This document shows, in pieces, positions 7,111-16,137 of a stretch of DNA of 64,000 nt. The notes below the pieces were generated by a model. It did not search any database. It was not told where the DNA came from and saw only the letters and a program-made list of their open reading frames with translations. The translations under genes and the position numbers were made by a program. The DNA is from an uncultured Alphaproteobacteria bacterium (GTDB lineage: Bacteria > Pseudomonadota > Alphaproteobacteria > Rs-D84): positions 95,455 through 159,454 of the forward strand of contig CARVLU010000001.1 in the NCBI GenBank assembly GCA_949082785.1. The letters are read 5' to 3'. How positions within the stretch are numbered: the first letter of the stretch is position 1; every line of letters begins with the position of its first letter.

Positions 7111-9082
7111 AAATCATCGGGGGGAAACATTCCATCCCGTCGGATGTACAGCATGCGTATGTCCCATCTTCCATGTCGGTGAAGATTTCACCCGTACAAC
7201 ATCCATTGCCATCGGGGCGATTGCCATCATCACACACCGGGTTATTGGTGGACGCGGTGTTGGTGTACATGGTTTCCGTTTCATAATCTGGGGCCGCGAC
7301 GAACATTTTATCCTGTTGCGAAACGTTGTACGCCGGTTTGTTCACGACGGGCGCGGCCGGCGCGGTTTCCATAACGGTAACTTCGGATTCGGTATAGACC
7401 GGTTCCGGGATAACCAGTTCGGGTTCGGGCATCGGCGCGGGCGTCGGTTCCGGCTGCGGCTGGGGGACGTCAATGGTTACGGGTTCCGGTTGAACGTCCG
7501 GCACCACCACCGGTTCGGGTTCGGGCGCGGGCATGGGCGGTACCGCCACTGTATCGGTGACCGATTCCATCTGTATAAATGGGCTGGGGGTGTCGGTCTG
7601 GGGCTGTGGGGGGGTGGGGGCGACCGCCGCCGGTTCGGATTCGATTTGTTCCATCCCCCCCGTCGCCGCCAGGTCGGGTTTCGCATTATTGGTGTTTTTC
7701 TGGTACAGCCATAATGTAAAGATGGACAATACAATCAACACAATCAGCATCACATAATATAATAATGTCGGTTTGCGACGCGTTGTGTCACCGGTGGATG
7801 TAACGGGACTGCCGGTGATGGGTGACACGGGACGACGGTCCGATGTCGCGGGCGCCGGGGTAATGTCCGGGATATTGTTTTGCGGCGTGGCCATGGGCGT
7901 CGATTCCGTTTGCGGGGTGGCCTGGACAATCGGTTCGACAATGGGCGTCACCGCGATGGCGGGTTCAATAATTTCCGTCGCCGGCGCGGCCACGGGTGTA
8001 ACCGGCACAATGGTGTCCAGCACCGGTGTCACCGGTTCAAACATCGGGGCATCCGCCAATGCGTCCGCCACGTATTCAGGGGCGGGTTCTTTTTTTACCG
8101 GCGGTGTGAAAGATAACGGGGCCGGGGCCACGTTTTCCGTAAACACGGGGGCATCTGCCACGCGTATATCCGTGGGCGCCGGTGCCGCCGGAACAGACGG
8201 CATATTGAAATCAATCGGTTTGAATGCAATTTCTTCGTCCAAGATGTTCGGATCCGTGTCAAACAACGGTTTTACTTCTTCGTCGGCCATTTCTTCTGCC
8301 TTTGGTTCTGGGGTGGTGATATCGGTAAATTGGGGAACAACCGTCGCCGCCGGCGTGGGGCGCACAACGACCAAATCCGTGGATTGATCCAAAATTGCCT
8401 GGGCGGCATCGGCGTCGGCCATGGCCGCGTCCAGACGGCGCTGCGCATTTTGCAGACGCTTTTTCGAATGGCGCAACTTTTCATTGGTGGCGTCAATTTG
8501 CGCTTCGGTCCGTAAAATCTTGGACGCGGATTGCTTGGTCGGTTCGCGCCCCACGTTTTTACGCAGTGCGGATAACTTGGCCCGCAATCCCCGCAATTTG
8601 GCATTTAATTCGGCAATGGTGTCGTTTGTGCGTTCGATTGTTTCGCGTGCCTTGTCCGCGGTGTCGTTTGCCGCCGCCAGACGTTCCGTCGCCGCGCGCC
8701 GAATCGACGCCGTGCGAAACGCCGACAATTCGGCAATGGCGTCGGTAATATCTGTCCCGTCGCGATAGGCATTAATCAGGCGGTCATACGCCGCCAGCCC
8801 GCTGTATTCAATATCCAGTTTTTGATATTTATTGTCCTTTTTCGGGCGAACGGTTTCCAAATCGACATTATAATCATTGGCCAGAATGTCGTCCCATTTC
8901 CGGTCGCCGGCGGGATTGATAACCAGTAAAACATTCGGCTTTAATTCATCGATGGTGCCGTCCAGGACAAAGACCAATTTATGCGCCGCATCATAATACG
9001 CGGTAATCAGATTGCCGTCGATGGTGTAATCCATCCGGGTCAGCAAACTGGACGATGATGTGTTCTCTCTCTCTTGTGTCAT
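7109..9082 (-). CDS. Large Pro-rich single-pass membrane protein with Cys-rich tail
   Basis: I do not recognise this 657-residue protein. In order it has a globular N-terminal region (about 1-110), an Ala/Arg/Glu-rich coiled coil (about 110-245), a Pro/Ala/Val-rich acidic stretch, one membrane helix (LLYYVMLIVLIVLSIFTLWL, encoded near 7695-7765), a second strongly Pro/Glu-rich stretch (repeats like PEPEPVVVPDVQPEPV), and a terminal knot with seven cysteines (CDDGNRPDGNGCC...CC...C). With no signal peptide, the N-terminal part should stay in the cytoplasm and the rigid Pro-rich arm should cross the periplasm, with the Cys-rich end outside. This is a TonB-like or anchoring layout by analogy only. 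The ATG at 9082 follows GAAAGG. Confidence 0.72.
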   Translation of the reverse strand: MTQERENTSSSSLLTRMDYTIDGNLITAYYDAAHKLVFVLDGTIDELKPNVLLVINPAGDRKWDDILANDYNVDLETVRPKKDNKYQKLDIEYSGLAAYDRLINAYRDGTDITDAIAELSAFRTASIRRAATERLAAANDTADKARETIERTNDTIAELNAKLRGLRAKLSALRKNVGREPTKQSASKILRTEAQIDATNEKLRHSKKRLQNAQRRLDAAMADADAAQAILDQSTDLVVVRPTPAATVVPQFTDITTPEPKAEEMADEEVKPLFDTDPNILDEEIAFKPIDFNMPSVPAAPAPTDIRVADAPVFTENVAPAPLSFTPPVKKEPAPEYVADALADAPMFEPVTPVLDTIVPVTPVAAPATEIIEPAIAVTPIVEPIVQATPQTESTPMATPQNNIPDITPAPATSDRRPVSPITGSPVTSTGDTTRRKPTLLYYVMLIVLIVLSIFTLWLYQKNTNNAKPDLAATGGMEQIESEPAAVAPTPPQPQTDTPSPFIQMESVTDTVAVPPMPAPEPEPVVVPDVQPEPVTIDVPQPQPEPTPAPMPEPELVIPEPVYTESEVTVMETAPAAPVVNKPAYNVSQQDKMFVAAPDYETETMYTNTASTNNPVCDDGNRPDGNGCCTGEIFTDMEDGTYACCTSDGMECFPPMI

Positions 9083-9129
9083 GTTTTTACCTTTCGATAA
9101 ATCCCCCCGGTGTCATTATTGGCGCGACA

Positions 9130-9738
9130 TTATTTCTTTTTCGGGGGCGTGAATTGATAGGCCTGTTTGCAATGTTCATAACAATACGGTTTGCCCACAA
9201 AGACCGTATCCCCACAGAAATGGAAATCTTCGGAATCGGGGTCGCCAATGGGCCAGCGGCATTGGTTCGGCTTTAAATTCGCCATTTCCAGGGAATGTTG
9301 AATAATCCGCTGGTGCATGGCCAGATTTTTGTTCAATGATTTGCCACCGCGGCCGGATGTTTTTTCCGCCGGCGCCGGTTTTGGTGCGGGCGTTGGTTTG
9401 GCGGGTGCCTGGGGCTTGGCCTTGGGCGCGGGCGCGGCTTTCTTGGGTGTGGTGGCTACCTTTTTCGCGGGCGCCGTCTTGGGCGTGGCAACTTTCTTTG
9501 CCGGGGTTTTGGCGGCGGTCTTTTTCGGGGCGGTGGTTTTTTCCGCCGCTTTTTTGGATGCGGGCTTTTCCGCGGCCGGTGCACCGCCCGCCTTGGAATT
9601 CCAGCCCAGACGATTCAGCTTGCCCACAACGGCATTTTTGGACATGCCCAACCGTTTGCCAATTTCGGCGGTTGACAGCCCCTTGCCGGTCAATGCTTTC
9701 AGTTTTTTTAACGTTGCGTTATCCCAACCTTTGCTCAT
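9130..9738 (-). CDS. gcrA: GcrA cell-cycle regulator
   Basis: The N-terminal helix-turn-helix MSKGWDNATLKKLKALT...AEIGKRLGMSKNAVVGKLNRL and the C-terminal module with CRWPIGDP...FCG...YCYEHC are diagnostic of GcrA. This alphaproteobacterial factor binds sigma-70 and activates promoters carrying methylated GANTC. The two ends are joined by an unusually long low-complexity Ala/Lys/Pro linker (about 85 residues of AKKVATPKTAPAKK-like repeats) that could vary in length between strains. At 202 residues it is longer than the Caulobacter protein (173). Its presence implies a CcrM-type methylation-based cell cycle. Confidence 0.93.
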   Translation of the reverse strand: MSKGWDNATLKKLKALTGKGLSTAEIGKRLGMSKNAVVGKLNRLGWNSKAGGAPAAEKPASKKAAEKTTAPKKTAAKTPAKKVATPKTAPAKKVATTPKKAAPAPKAKPQAPAKPTPAPKPAPAEKTSGRGGKSLNKNLAMHQRIIQHSLEMANLKPNQCRWPIGDPDSEDFHFCGDTVFVGKPYCYEHCKQAYQFTPPKKK

Positions 9739-9810
9739 TTCAAAAATTCCTTGTTATTTAATATGCGATAATTGTAGCATAGTTACGAATCGTAGGGCAA
9801 GGAGAAAAAA

Positions 9811-10284
9811 ATGATTTATTCCTTGATATTTGGAATTTTACTGGCATTGGCCGCATTTTTGGCGTTCAAAATGGCGGTCGCAGACTGGCGCCGGCGTATT
9901 ATCCCGGATGTATATCTGTTCCCGTTCATGCTGATTGGGTTGTTGGTGCTGGTGTTTGGCCGGTGGCCGGTGGGGATTACCGACGGCGTGCTGGGGGGCG
10001 CGTTGGGATACGGATTAGGGGCGGGAATTGGTTTCTTGTTCAGCGTAATCCGAAAAAATTCACATAAAAATGATGAATTTCCACCCATTGGTATGGGGGA
10101 TATCAAATTGCTGGCGGCGGGGGGCATCTGGCTGGGGACGATGGGCCTGGCGATGGCCACGATGGTCGCATGCGTGCTGGGGGGGCTGTGGGGAATGCGG
10201 CGGCGCGCGCGCTTTATCCCGTTTGCGCCGTTTTTCATGGTGGGTGCAATTATCGCTTTGCTTGGGTTGTGGTTTTTGTTATAA
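9811..10284 (+). CDS. A24 (type IV prepilin) peptidase, minimal form
   Basis: The 157-residue polytopic membrane protein has both catalytic aspartates of the A24 family, in the contexts VADWRRRIIPD and GMGDIKL (the GxGDxK motif), within five or six hydrophobic helices. It lacks the N-terminal methyltransferase domain of PilD, like CpaA-type enzymes. It cleaves the leader of type IV pilin-like proteins at the cytoplasmic membrane face. AAGGAG lies 8 bp before the ATG, and an extended -10 (TGC-GATAAT, about 9764-9772) precedes it. It heads a rightward run of secreted-protein genes, but no pilin or pilus ATPase gene is in the window. Confidence 0.85.
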   Translation: MIYSLIFGILLALAAFLAFKMAVADWRRRIIPDVYLFPFMLIGLLVLVFGRWPVGITDGVLGGALGYGLGAGIGFLFSVIRKNSHKNDEFPPIGMGDIKLLAAGGIWLGTMGLAMATMVACVLGGLWGMRRRARFIPFAPFFMVGAIIALLGLWFLL

Positions 10285-10312
10285 TTAACCATAAAGTGGG
10301 AAAAGGGCGAGG

Positions 10313-11278
10313 ATGAAAAGACCATCATTTATTTTACTGTGTGCGGTGTTTCCGCTGATGTCCCACGGGTCAACATTCCCGTCGGGGCAACCCACCGTTA
10401 TGTCCAAATACGGCCAGATACAGAACGTCCAAAACTATTCATCCAACCCGTTTTGGTCACCGGATGCGCCATATAATCAGCGTATGCCGACACCCGTTTA
10501 TGTCCAGGGGGCAGATTTAACTGCCGGCGAATGTATGTCGGTTGTTAATTCATTAATCGCGGCGCAATGCGCATCACGGAATAACTGCCTGGATTCACGT
10601 ATATCTGATATTCGTCCCGCAATTATGTTACAGCTGTCACGTATGCCTGGGCATAACTACGCATCGTCATGCGGGGGATATATCGATAATGCCTTTGACG
10701 AATATGTTGCCCAATATCGGGTAACAACACCGTCATATGGCGCGGCATTCCCGACGGGCACAGTTGCCAATCCCAATATTAATCAACCGACGTATAAAAT
10801 GGAAAATCCGTATCAGCCGCGTTTACCCGGTGCGCCATGGGACCCATGGGGCCAGGAAATGAAGGACCGCGTTGTAGAAATGAAAACGTTGCAGGCGCAA
10901 AACGGCGGTACATCGGACAACAAACTGGCGGCGGCGGCGTTTCCAACAACGATTGCGGATGTATTATTTACCGAACGGATGGAAAACAAAGCGGCCGGGT
11001 ATGAACCGTATGCCAATGCGTCGGCGTATCAGCAATTGAACATCGAATCCGATGAAAAATATTGGGCACGGGAACAGCAAAGAATGGAAACCCTGAAACA
11101 GACGAACTATGCCGAATGGTGCCGTCGTATGCCGACCCAATGTGCCCAGGAAAAACAAACCGCCGCGGCCCCGACGGGCGGTGCGATGCAACAAAAACCG
11201 GGGCAACAGCCCGCGCCGGTGTCCCCATCGGATCGCCAGGCGTTAATTGATAAAATTATTGCCGCATTCCCGAAATAA
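10313..11278 (+). CDS. Secreted protein carrying the 233-residue duplicated module
   Basis: The 321-residue protein has a signal peptide (MKRPSFILLCAVFPLMSHGS), then from FPSGQPTV to KYWARE (residues about 22-254) a module identical to that of the GH108 protein at 14447-16081. A unique 65-residue tail is rich in Gln/Pro/Ala with a CRRMPTQC pair. The module is mostly polar, has four cysteines and resembles no family I know. SD-like AGGGCGAGG precedes the ATG. It is followed 2 bp later by the 481-residue gene, so the four secreted proteins form one operon. A structural or adaptor role in the envelope is inference. Confidence 0.78.
   Translation: MKRPSFILLCAVFPLMSHGSTFPSGQPTVMSKYGQIQNVQNYSSNPFWSPDAPYNQRMPTPVYVQGADLTAGECMSVVNSLIAAQCASRNNCLDSRISDIRPAIMLQLSRMPGHNYASSCGGYIDNAFDEYVAQYRVTTPSYGAAFPTGTVANPNINQPTYKMENPYQPRLPGAPWDPWGQEMKDRVVEMKTLQAQNGGTSDNKLAAAAFPTTIADVLFTERMENKAAGYEPYANASAYQQLNIESDEKYWAREQQRMETLKQTNYAEWCRRMPTQCAQEKQTAAAPTGGAMQQKPGQQPAPVSPSDRQALIDKIIAAFPK
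10376..11074 (+). repeat. 699-bp perfect direct repeat, copy 1
   Basis: This stretch matches 14504-15202 at a constant offset of 4128 bp. The encoded residues are identical throughout, and the stretches of DNA I compared also matched. The match breaks at both ends exactly inside coding sequence, in frame. Identity at third codon positions indicates recent duplication or ongoing gene conversion. Confidence 0.95.
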
Positions 11279-11280
11279 AG

Positions 11281-12726
11281 ATGAAACGAATTGTGCGCCT
11301 TTTTCTGATGATATTGCCCGTTGTCTTTACAATGGGGGTGGCGCGTGCGGATAATGCGCAATGTTTGCGTGGGTTGGCGACCGATTTGGCCGATACAATT
11401 CTGGGCAATGTAAATACGGACGATGCCGTGATTATCACATCCGACAGTCTGGTTGAATATTTTACAAAAAATATTGATATTTGTCGCGATTATTTGCTGG
11501 CGCGGGTCAGCCCGGACGAAGATATCAGTGTCGCCGACATTGATTTGGTGATGGATATTCGCTGGGACTATATCGTCGAAGAAGTAGCGGCGGCACTGTC
11601 GGTGGCCAGTAATCAGCGTACGCTGTTTGTGTGTGAAAACAACCGATCGTACGAAATGGGCATAGAAGTTGGCCTGTGGCTGGCAACGGTTGTTGCGGCG
11701 GCATTTTCGTGGGGGTCGGGCGGTGTCGCGATTCAGGGGGCCAAAACCGCCGTCGTCCAGGCGGGCAAAAACTTTGTAAAAATTGGTGTGCGCAAGGGGG
11801 CCAAGAAAGCCGCCGTTGATGCCACCGCCAAACGATTGGGAATCGATATCGCGGCTAAGGCAGCCGCAGAATCTGCCGCACGCAGTGCCGCCGCGACCGC
11901 CACCGCCCAGGCAACCGCGGCCAAGGCCGCCGCCGATGCCGCGGGTCGCACAATGGCGCGCGATGCAACGATTACGGCCGTTAAACGTTCCATGCACAAT
12001 AATGGTGTGCGCCGGGTCCAGGATGCCGCCCTGCGGGCGGAATTACAGGCCCGATTGGCCGCCACGCCCGGGGATGCGGCATTGCGCAATGCACTGAATC
12101 TGGTGGATGATAAAATTGCCAAGGTTGCGGCCAAGAAAACCGCCGAACGCACCGCGGCCACCGCGGCGGCAGATTTAAGTGCGGCCGAAGCGGCACTGTT
12201 GGCGGAAACATCCGCGGCCAGCAATGCGTTGACGCGGGCGTTGACGACATTCGCACTCAGCACGCCCATCGCCGCCGCCGGGGGCGTTGCCGCGGTGTAC
12301 AGTTTCCTGACGTCGGAATTAAACCCAAAAATTATGAATTGTACCGGCACCGACGCCGGCGAAGGATGCTATCTGTCCTGTACCAAGGACCCGTTGGGCA
12401 GTCCCACCGACGATTTAAATACCAAGGTGTTTCGACCCGTGTTCGGTCAAAACCTGTGCGTGGATGAAAACAGCAATTATGCCCTGCGGGTGATTAATCG
12501 CGATGGTTTGCCCGTTCCCGGCGATATATTCAAGGCGAACCAGACCCTGTGGGACCGGGCCAAGGCCATTATTGTCAAAGATGTTGCCGACCGGGGAAAC
12601 TGTGACTGGAACGAAGATGATATCGACATGTATATCGGCGCGCCGCTGTATGATGCGGGGACGCTGATGCCGACCGGGGACGGGGCGACGTCGATTATCA
12701 TTGATGCCATTCGTCTGGATGATTAA
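11281..12726 (+). CDS. Secreted Ala-rich helical protein with two hydrophobic segments
   Basis: I do not recognise this 481-residue protein. It has a signal peptide (1-23, ending GVARA), an acidic N-domain (24-125), a hydrophobic segment at about 128-150 (GIEVGLWLATVVAAAFSWGS), a long Ala/Arg/Lys amphipathic helical region (155-315), a second hydrophobic segment at about 318-343 (TFALSTPIAAAGGVAAVYSF), and a Cys-containing C-domain (CTGTDAGEGCYLSC...NLC...NC). The arrangement recalls pore-forming or tape-like proteins, but that is analogy only. It starts 2 bp after the previous stop. The 572-residue protein downstream has the same overall plan, so the two may be distant paralogues or partners. 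Confidence 0.75.
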   Translation: MKRIVRLFLMILPVVFTMGVARADNAQCLRGLATDLADTILGNVNTDDAVIITSDSLVEYFTKNIDICRDYLLARVSPDEDISVADIDLVMDIRWDYIVEEVAAALSVASNQRTLFVCENNRSYEMGIEVGLWLATVVAAAFSWGSGGVAIQGAKTAVVQAGKNFVKIGVRKGAKKAAVDATAKRLGIDIAAKAAAESAARSAAATATAQATAAKAAADAAGRTMARDATITAVKRSMHNNGVRRVQDAALRAELQARLAATPGDAALRNALNLVDDKIAKVAAKKTAERTAATAAADLSAAEAALLAETSAASNALTRALTTFALSTPIAAAGGVAAVYSFLTSELNPKIMNCTGTDAGEGCYLSCTKDPLGSPTDDLNTKVFRPVFGQNLCVDENSNYALRVINRDGLPVPGDIFKANQTLWDRAKAIIVKDVADRGNCDWNEDDIDMYIGAPLYDAGTLMPTGDGATSIIIDAIRLDD

Positions 12727-12731
12727 GTCTG

Positions 12732-14450
12732 ATGAAATTTGTATTGGGGATTCTTCTTTTATCCGCTTTTTTGGGCCGCGCGAATGCGGTAACGGTTACG
12801 GACGGATTTAACCCCGGCGCAGATTTCCACAGCGCGGATGAAATTTTAACCGCATCCCAAAATCATACCGGATGTGCCAGTGGCGTCTTTGCGCGCGCAT
12901 TGGCGGGGGGCGCCGGGGATGTGGACGGCGGCGCCCCCGAACACGTTATCCAGGGCTGGATTTACGGTGTCTTTCAAAATCCGGCCGTCATCGCCGATGT
13001 ATTAAAATGTCCCGAAATTGCAAATGTGGCCGACGACGAAACCATACGGTTTCAACCGGTTGAATATACATTTCCGTCCGGGCGCCACATTTCGGTTAAT
13101 TATGCAACCCAGCCCAAAATTTTGAAACAACGGATGAAAATCGCGGCCAAGCGCACCGTTGCGGCTTCCGACCCCAGTCCCCGCATCGGCGCGTCGGATG
13201 ATGATGGCGTTTGGACCAACACGGATCCGGCATGGTACGCCATTTTGGTAACCCAGGCGGGCGCATTGTCCGAATTTGTTGGGGCGGGGCGGGCCAACAC
13301 AATTTCTTTGCGTTATATCGAAGATAATATTGATGACATTTATCCCCGGGGCTATACCTGTACCAGCAAAAGCGCATTGGCCAACAACCAGGATATGATT
13401 AATCTGGCCGCGCACGAAACCGTGAACATGGATGGGGATGATAATGATTACTATGTCGCGGGCGATGTGAATTTGCAATGGATTACCTGGGGCGAAGTCG
13501 CCCTGGACGTGGCCATCACGGTCGCGACAATGGGGGGCGGGGCGGCGGTCTTGGGCGCGGCCAAGGGGGCGCGTGCCACCCGTGCGGCCAAAAATTTAAT
13601 GAATACGGTCCGTGGTCTGCAAAAAATCGACACGGTCCAAGATTATATGCGCACAACGCGCAATCTGGGCCGCGCCACCGACGAATTGGCCAAGCTGGAC
13701 CGGGTGCGGGATGCCGCCGCGTATGCAACCAAATCGGACGAAGTCCGCCGTCTGGGGCAACGGGTGCGCGAATTGGAACAAATCGATGATGTGCGCAATT
13801 ATAAAAATGCGGCCGACGGTTTGGACGCGGTGATGAAATATCGGCGGGCATTGAATTCTTTGCGCGTGCCCCAACGCGGCAACATTATTGCACGCGCGTG
13901 GCGGACGGGGCGCGCACTGAACACCGGCAACAAAACAATCGGACGCGCCGCGCGCATGGGCCGCACCAGTATGCAATCGGGCCGCGTTCGTGACTGGCTG
14001 TTCCAATCAACGTTGAAACACGTCGGTACACTGGCCAAGGTCGAAGCTGCAGGCGGCATGCTGTACGGGGCGTTTAAAATTGTCGGCGATATGTACGACT
14101 GGACCGAAACCAGCACCGGCGATTTCACCAGTGGAATTGAATTCAAACCGTTGGGACTGTTGTCGGCGGACAACCTGGACAGCCAGGAAAATGTGATTAA
14201 TCATGGCATGTGGCTGATGTGGGTGGGTGACGCCACCAATGCCGCCGACGATGACGCCGCGTTTTTACAGGCGATGGATTTCGCGGAAAAGTTTTACCAG
14301 GATTTATCCCAGATGCAGACGGAAAAAAATGATGCCGCGTGCAATGTGGATATCTTTGTCGTGCGGCCCGTTATCCGCAATCCGGGGGATGATGATGCGG
14401 CGCTGTATTATCTGATTATGAATGACGAACCATGGACGACCGCGCAATGA
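12732..14450 (+). CDS. Secreted protein with hydrophobic hairpin and basic helical region
   Basis: The 572 residues have a clear signal peptide (1-19, MKFVLGILLLSAFLGRANA), an N-domain with paired cysteines (C48, C93, C210), a hydrophobic Gly/Ala segment at about 253-278 (GEVALDVAITVATMGGGAAVL), a basic helical region (280-450) rich in Arg/Ala with repeated DxVRxY/L motifs, and an acidic C-domain. No family is recognised. It starts 5 bp after the upstream stop, and its TGA overlaps the start of the GH108 gene (ATGA, 14447-14450), so stoichiometric synthesis is likely. Its plan (signal, globe, hydrophobic segment, basic helix, globe) mirrors the 481-residue neighbour. Confidence 0.75.
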   Translation: MKFVLGILLLSAFLGRANAVTVTDGFNPGADFHSADEILTASQNHTGCASGVFARALAGGAGDVDGGAPEHVIQGWIYGVFQNPAVIADVLKCPEIANVADDETIRFQPVEYTFPSGRHISVNYATQPKILKQRMKIAAKRTVAASDPSPRIGASDDDGVWTNTDPAWYAILVTQAGALSEFVGAGRANTISLRYIEDNIDDIYPRGYTCTSKSALANNQDMINLAAHETVNMDGDDNDYYVAGDVNLQWITWGEVALDVAITVATMGGGAAVLGAAKGARATRAAKNLMNTVRGLQKIDTVQDYMRTTRNLGRATDELAKLDRVRDAAAYATKSDEVRRLGQRVRELEQIDDVRNYKNAADGLDAVMKYRRALNSLRVPQRGNIIARAWRTGRALNTGNKTIGRAARMGRTSMQSGRVRDWLFQSTLKHVGTLAKVEAAGGMLYGAFKIVGDMYDWTETSTGDFTSGIEFKPLGLLSADNLDSQENVINHGMWLMWVGDATNAADDDAAFLQAMDFAEKFYQDLSQMQTEKNDAACNVDIFVVRPVIRNPGDDDAALYYLIMNDEPWTTAQ

Positions 14451-16081
14451 AGTTATGGCCCGCATTCTTTGTTTTGATGCCGTGTGCGGTTTATGGAACC
14501 GCGTTCCCGTCGGGGCAACCCACCGTTATGTCCAAATACGGCCAGATACAGAACGTCCAAAACTATTCATCCAACCCGTTTTGGTCACCGGATGCGCCAT
14601 ATAATCAGCGTATGCCGACACCCGTTTATGTCCAGGGGGCAGATTTAACTGCCGGCGAATGTATGTCGGTTGTTAATTCATTAATCGCGGCGCAATGCGC
14701 ATCACGGAATAACTGCCTGGATTCACGTATATCTGATATTCGTCCCGCAATTATGTTACAGCTGTCACGTATGCCTGGGCATAACTACGCATCGTCATGC
14801 GGGGGATATATCGATAATGCCTTTGACGAATATGTTGCCCAATATCGGGTAACAACACCGTCATATGGCGCGGCATTCCCGACGGGCACAGTTGCCAATC
14901 CCAATATTAATCAACCGACGTATAAAATGGAAAATCCGTATCAGCCGCGTTTACCCGGTGCGCCATGGGACCCATGGGGCCAGGAAATGAAGGACCGCGT
15001 TGTAGAAATGAAAACGTTGCAGGCGCAAAACGGCGGTACATCGGACAACAAACTGGCGGCGGCGGCGTTTCCAACAACGATTGCGGATGTATTATTTACC
15101 GAACGGATGGAAAACAAAGCGGCCGGGTATGAACCGTATGCCAATGCGTCGGCGTATCAGCAATTGAACATCGAATCCGATGAAAAATATTGGGCACGGG
15201 AAATTCAGCGTCTGGAACGCATCAGCCAATCTGACCGCGCGCGCATGACGGATGCCCAGTATTGTGATAAATATCCGTTGGATGAAAAATATTGCCCCCA
15301 GACACCCGGACTGGAAGAAAAAATCATCGCCATCGGAAATGCCATCACGGCGGCTGGCGCGCCCACAACATCCACGACCGGTGCTGCGCCAACGCGGCCC
15401 GCATCAAAACCGGATACCAAACCGACACAAACAGTGACATCCGCCATTCAATCGACCGGCACCGCAACGATTGTCGCCAACAATCGTGTTCATGATGGCC
15501 CGTGCACGCCGCCCGCCCGCAGTAATTGGTGGCAAAACAAAATTCTGACATCGGGCAAGTATGAAAAAATCGATCCTGCATTTGAAAAGGCAATGATTAC
15601 CATTTTCCGCAAAGAAGGGGACTGTGGCAACGACCCCGACGACCGCGGCGGATACACGTGTTACGGGATATCGTCTGTGGCGAACCCCGATGTGGATATG
15701 AAAACGCTGACCCGTGCCGGTGCCGAAGATATTGCATACACCCGGTATTATACCAATGCCGGCATTCATAAGTTGCCCGATTCCATTCGCGGTGACGTGT
15801 TACAGGCCGGTTGGGGGTCGGGGGTCAAAACGGGCATCAATAAATTCCGCGGCATGTTCAATCTGGACCGCAACGGCCAGGTGGACGCGGATTTAATCGC
15901 GGCGGCGGAAAATTACAACGGGGATTTGCACAACGATTTTCTGGATGTTCTGCAAGATTTTTATGTCCAGGTATCCAAACGCGATAATAATAAAAAGTTC
16001 TTAAAGGGGTGGATGAACGCCGTTCAGCTGTTCCGTGAAAACGGGTGCCACGTTGAACCGGCCCAGGCGTTGTACCGATAA
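14447..16081 (+). CDS. Secreted GH108-type muramidase fused to the duplicated module
   Basis: Starting at the ATG overlapping the previous stop, the 544-residue protein has a signal peptide (MKLWPAFFVLMPCAVYG), the duplicated module (about 20-252), a Thr/Ala/Pro-rich linker, and a C-terminal GH108 N-acetylmuramidase domain (about 377-544). The core FRKEGDCGNDPDDRGGYTCYGIS-like block has catalytic Glu about residue 390 and the DPDDRGG and YGIS signatures of the TtsA/Zlis family. GH108 enzymes cut the glycan strand of peptidoglycan; in Salmonella Typhi, TtsA does so to release typhoid toxin. Here the enzyme is exported by its own signal peptide and tied to the same module as the first secreted protein of the operon. 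A long-frame start at 14432 lies inside the previous gene and is unlikely. Confidence 0.85.
   Translation: MKLWPAFFVLMPCAVYGTAFPSGQPTVMSKYGQIQNVQNYSSNPFWSPDAPYNQRMPTPVYVQGADLTAGECMSVVNSLIAAQCASRNNCLDSRISDIRPAIMLQLSRMPGHNYASSCGGYIDNAFDEYVAQYRVTTPSYGAAFPTGTVANPNINQPTYKMENPYQPRLPGAPWDPWGQEMKDRVVEMKTLQAQNGGTSDNKLAAAAFPTTIADVLFTERMENKAAGYEPYANASAYQQLNIESDEKYWAREIQRLERISQSDRARMTDAQYCDKYPLDEKYCPQTPGLEEKIIAIGNAITAAGAPTTSTTGAAPTRPASKPDTKPTQTVTSAIQSTGTATIVANNRVHDGPCTPPARSNWWQNKILTSGKYEKIDPAFEKAMITIFRKEGDCGNDPDDRGGYTCYGISSVANPDVDMKTLTRAGAEDIAYTRYYTNAGIHKLPDSIRGDVLQAGWGSGVKTGINKFRGMFNLDRNGQVDADLIAAAENYNGDLHNDFLDVLQDFYVQVSKRDNNKKFLKGWMNAVQLFRENGCHVEPAQALYR
14504..15202 (+). repeat. 699-bp perfect direct repeat, copy 2
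   Basis: This is the partner of 10376-11074. Homologous recombination between the two would excise 4128 bp (the rest of gene 1, both helical-protein genes and the start of the GH108 gene). It would leave one in-frame gene with the first signal peptide and the muramidase tail. Confidence 0.95.
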
Positions 16082-16100
16082 CGCGGGGTGGCATTGACAC

Positions 16101-16129
16101 TTGCGCACGGGGTGAAAATTTGATATACT
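16101..16129 (+). promoter_or_regulatory. Promoter of the amidase gene; probable leaderless mRNA
   Basis: TTGCGC (16101-16106), a 17-bp spacer and TATACT (16124-16129). The ATG at 16138 is only 8 bases after the -10, and no Shine-Dalgarno sequence is present, so the transcript probably begins at or next to the start codon. Confidence 0.55.
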
Positions 16130-16137
16130 TTTCCCAG

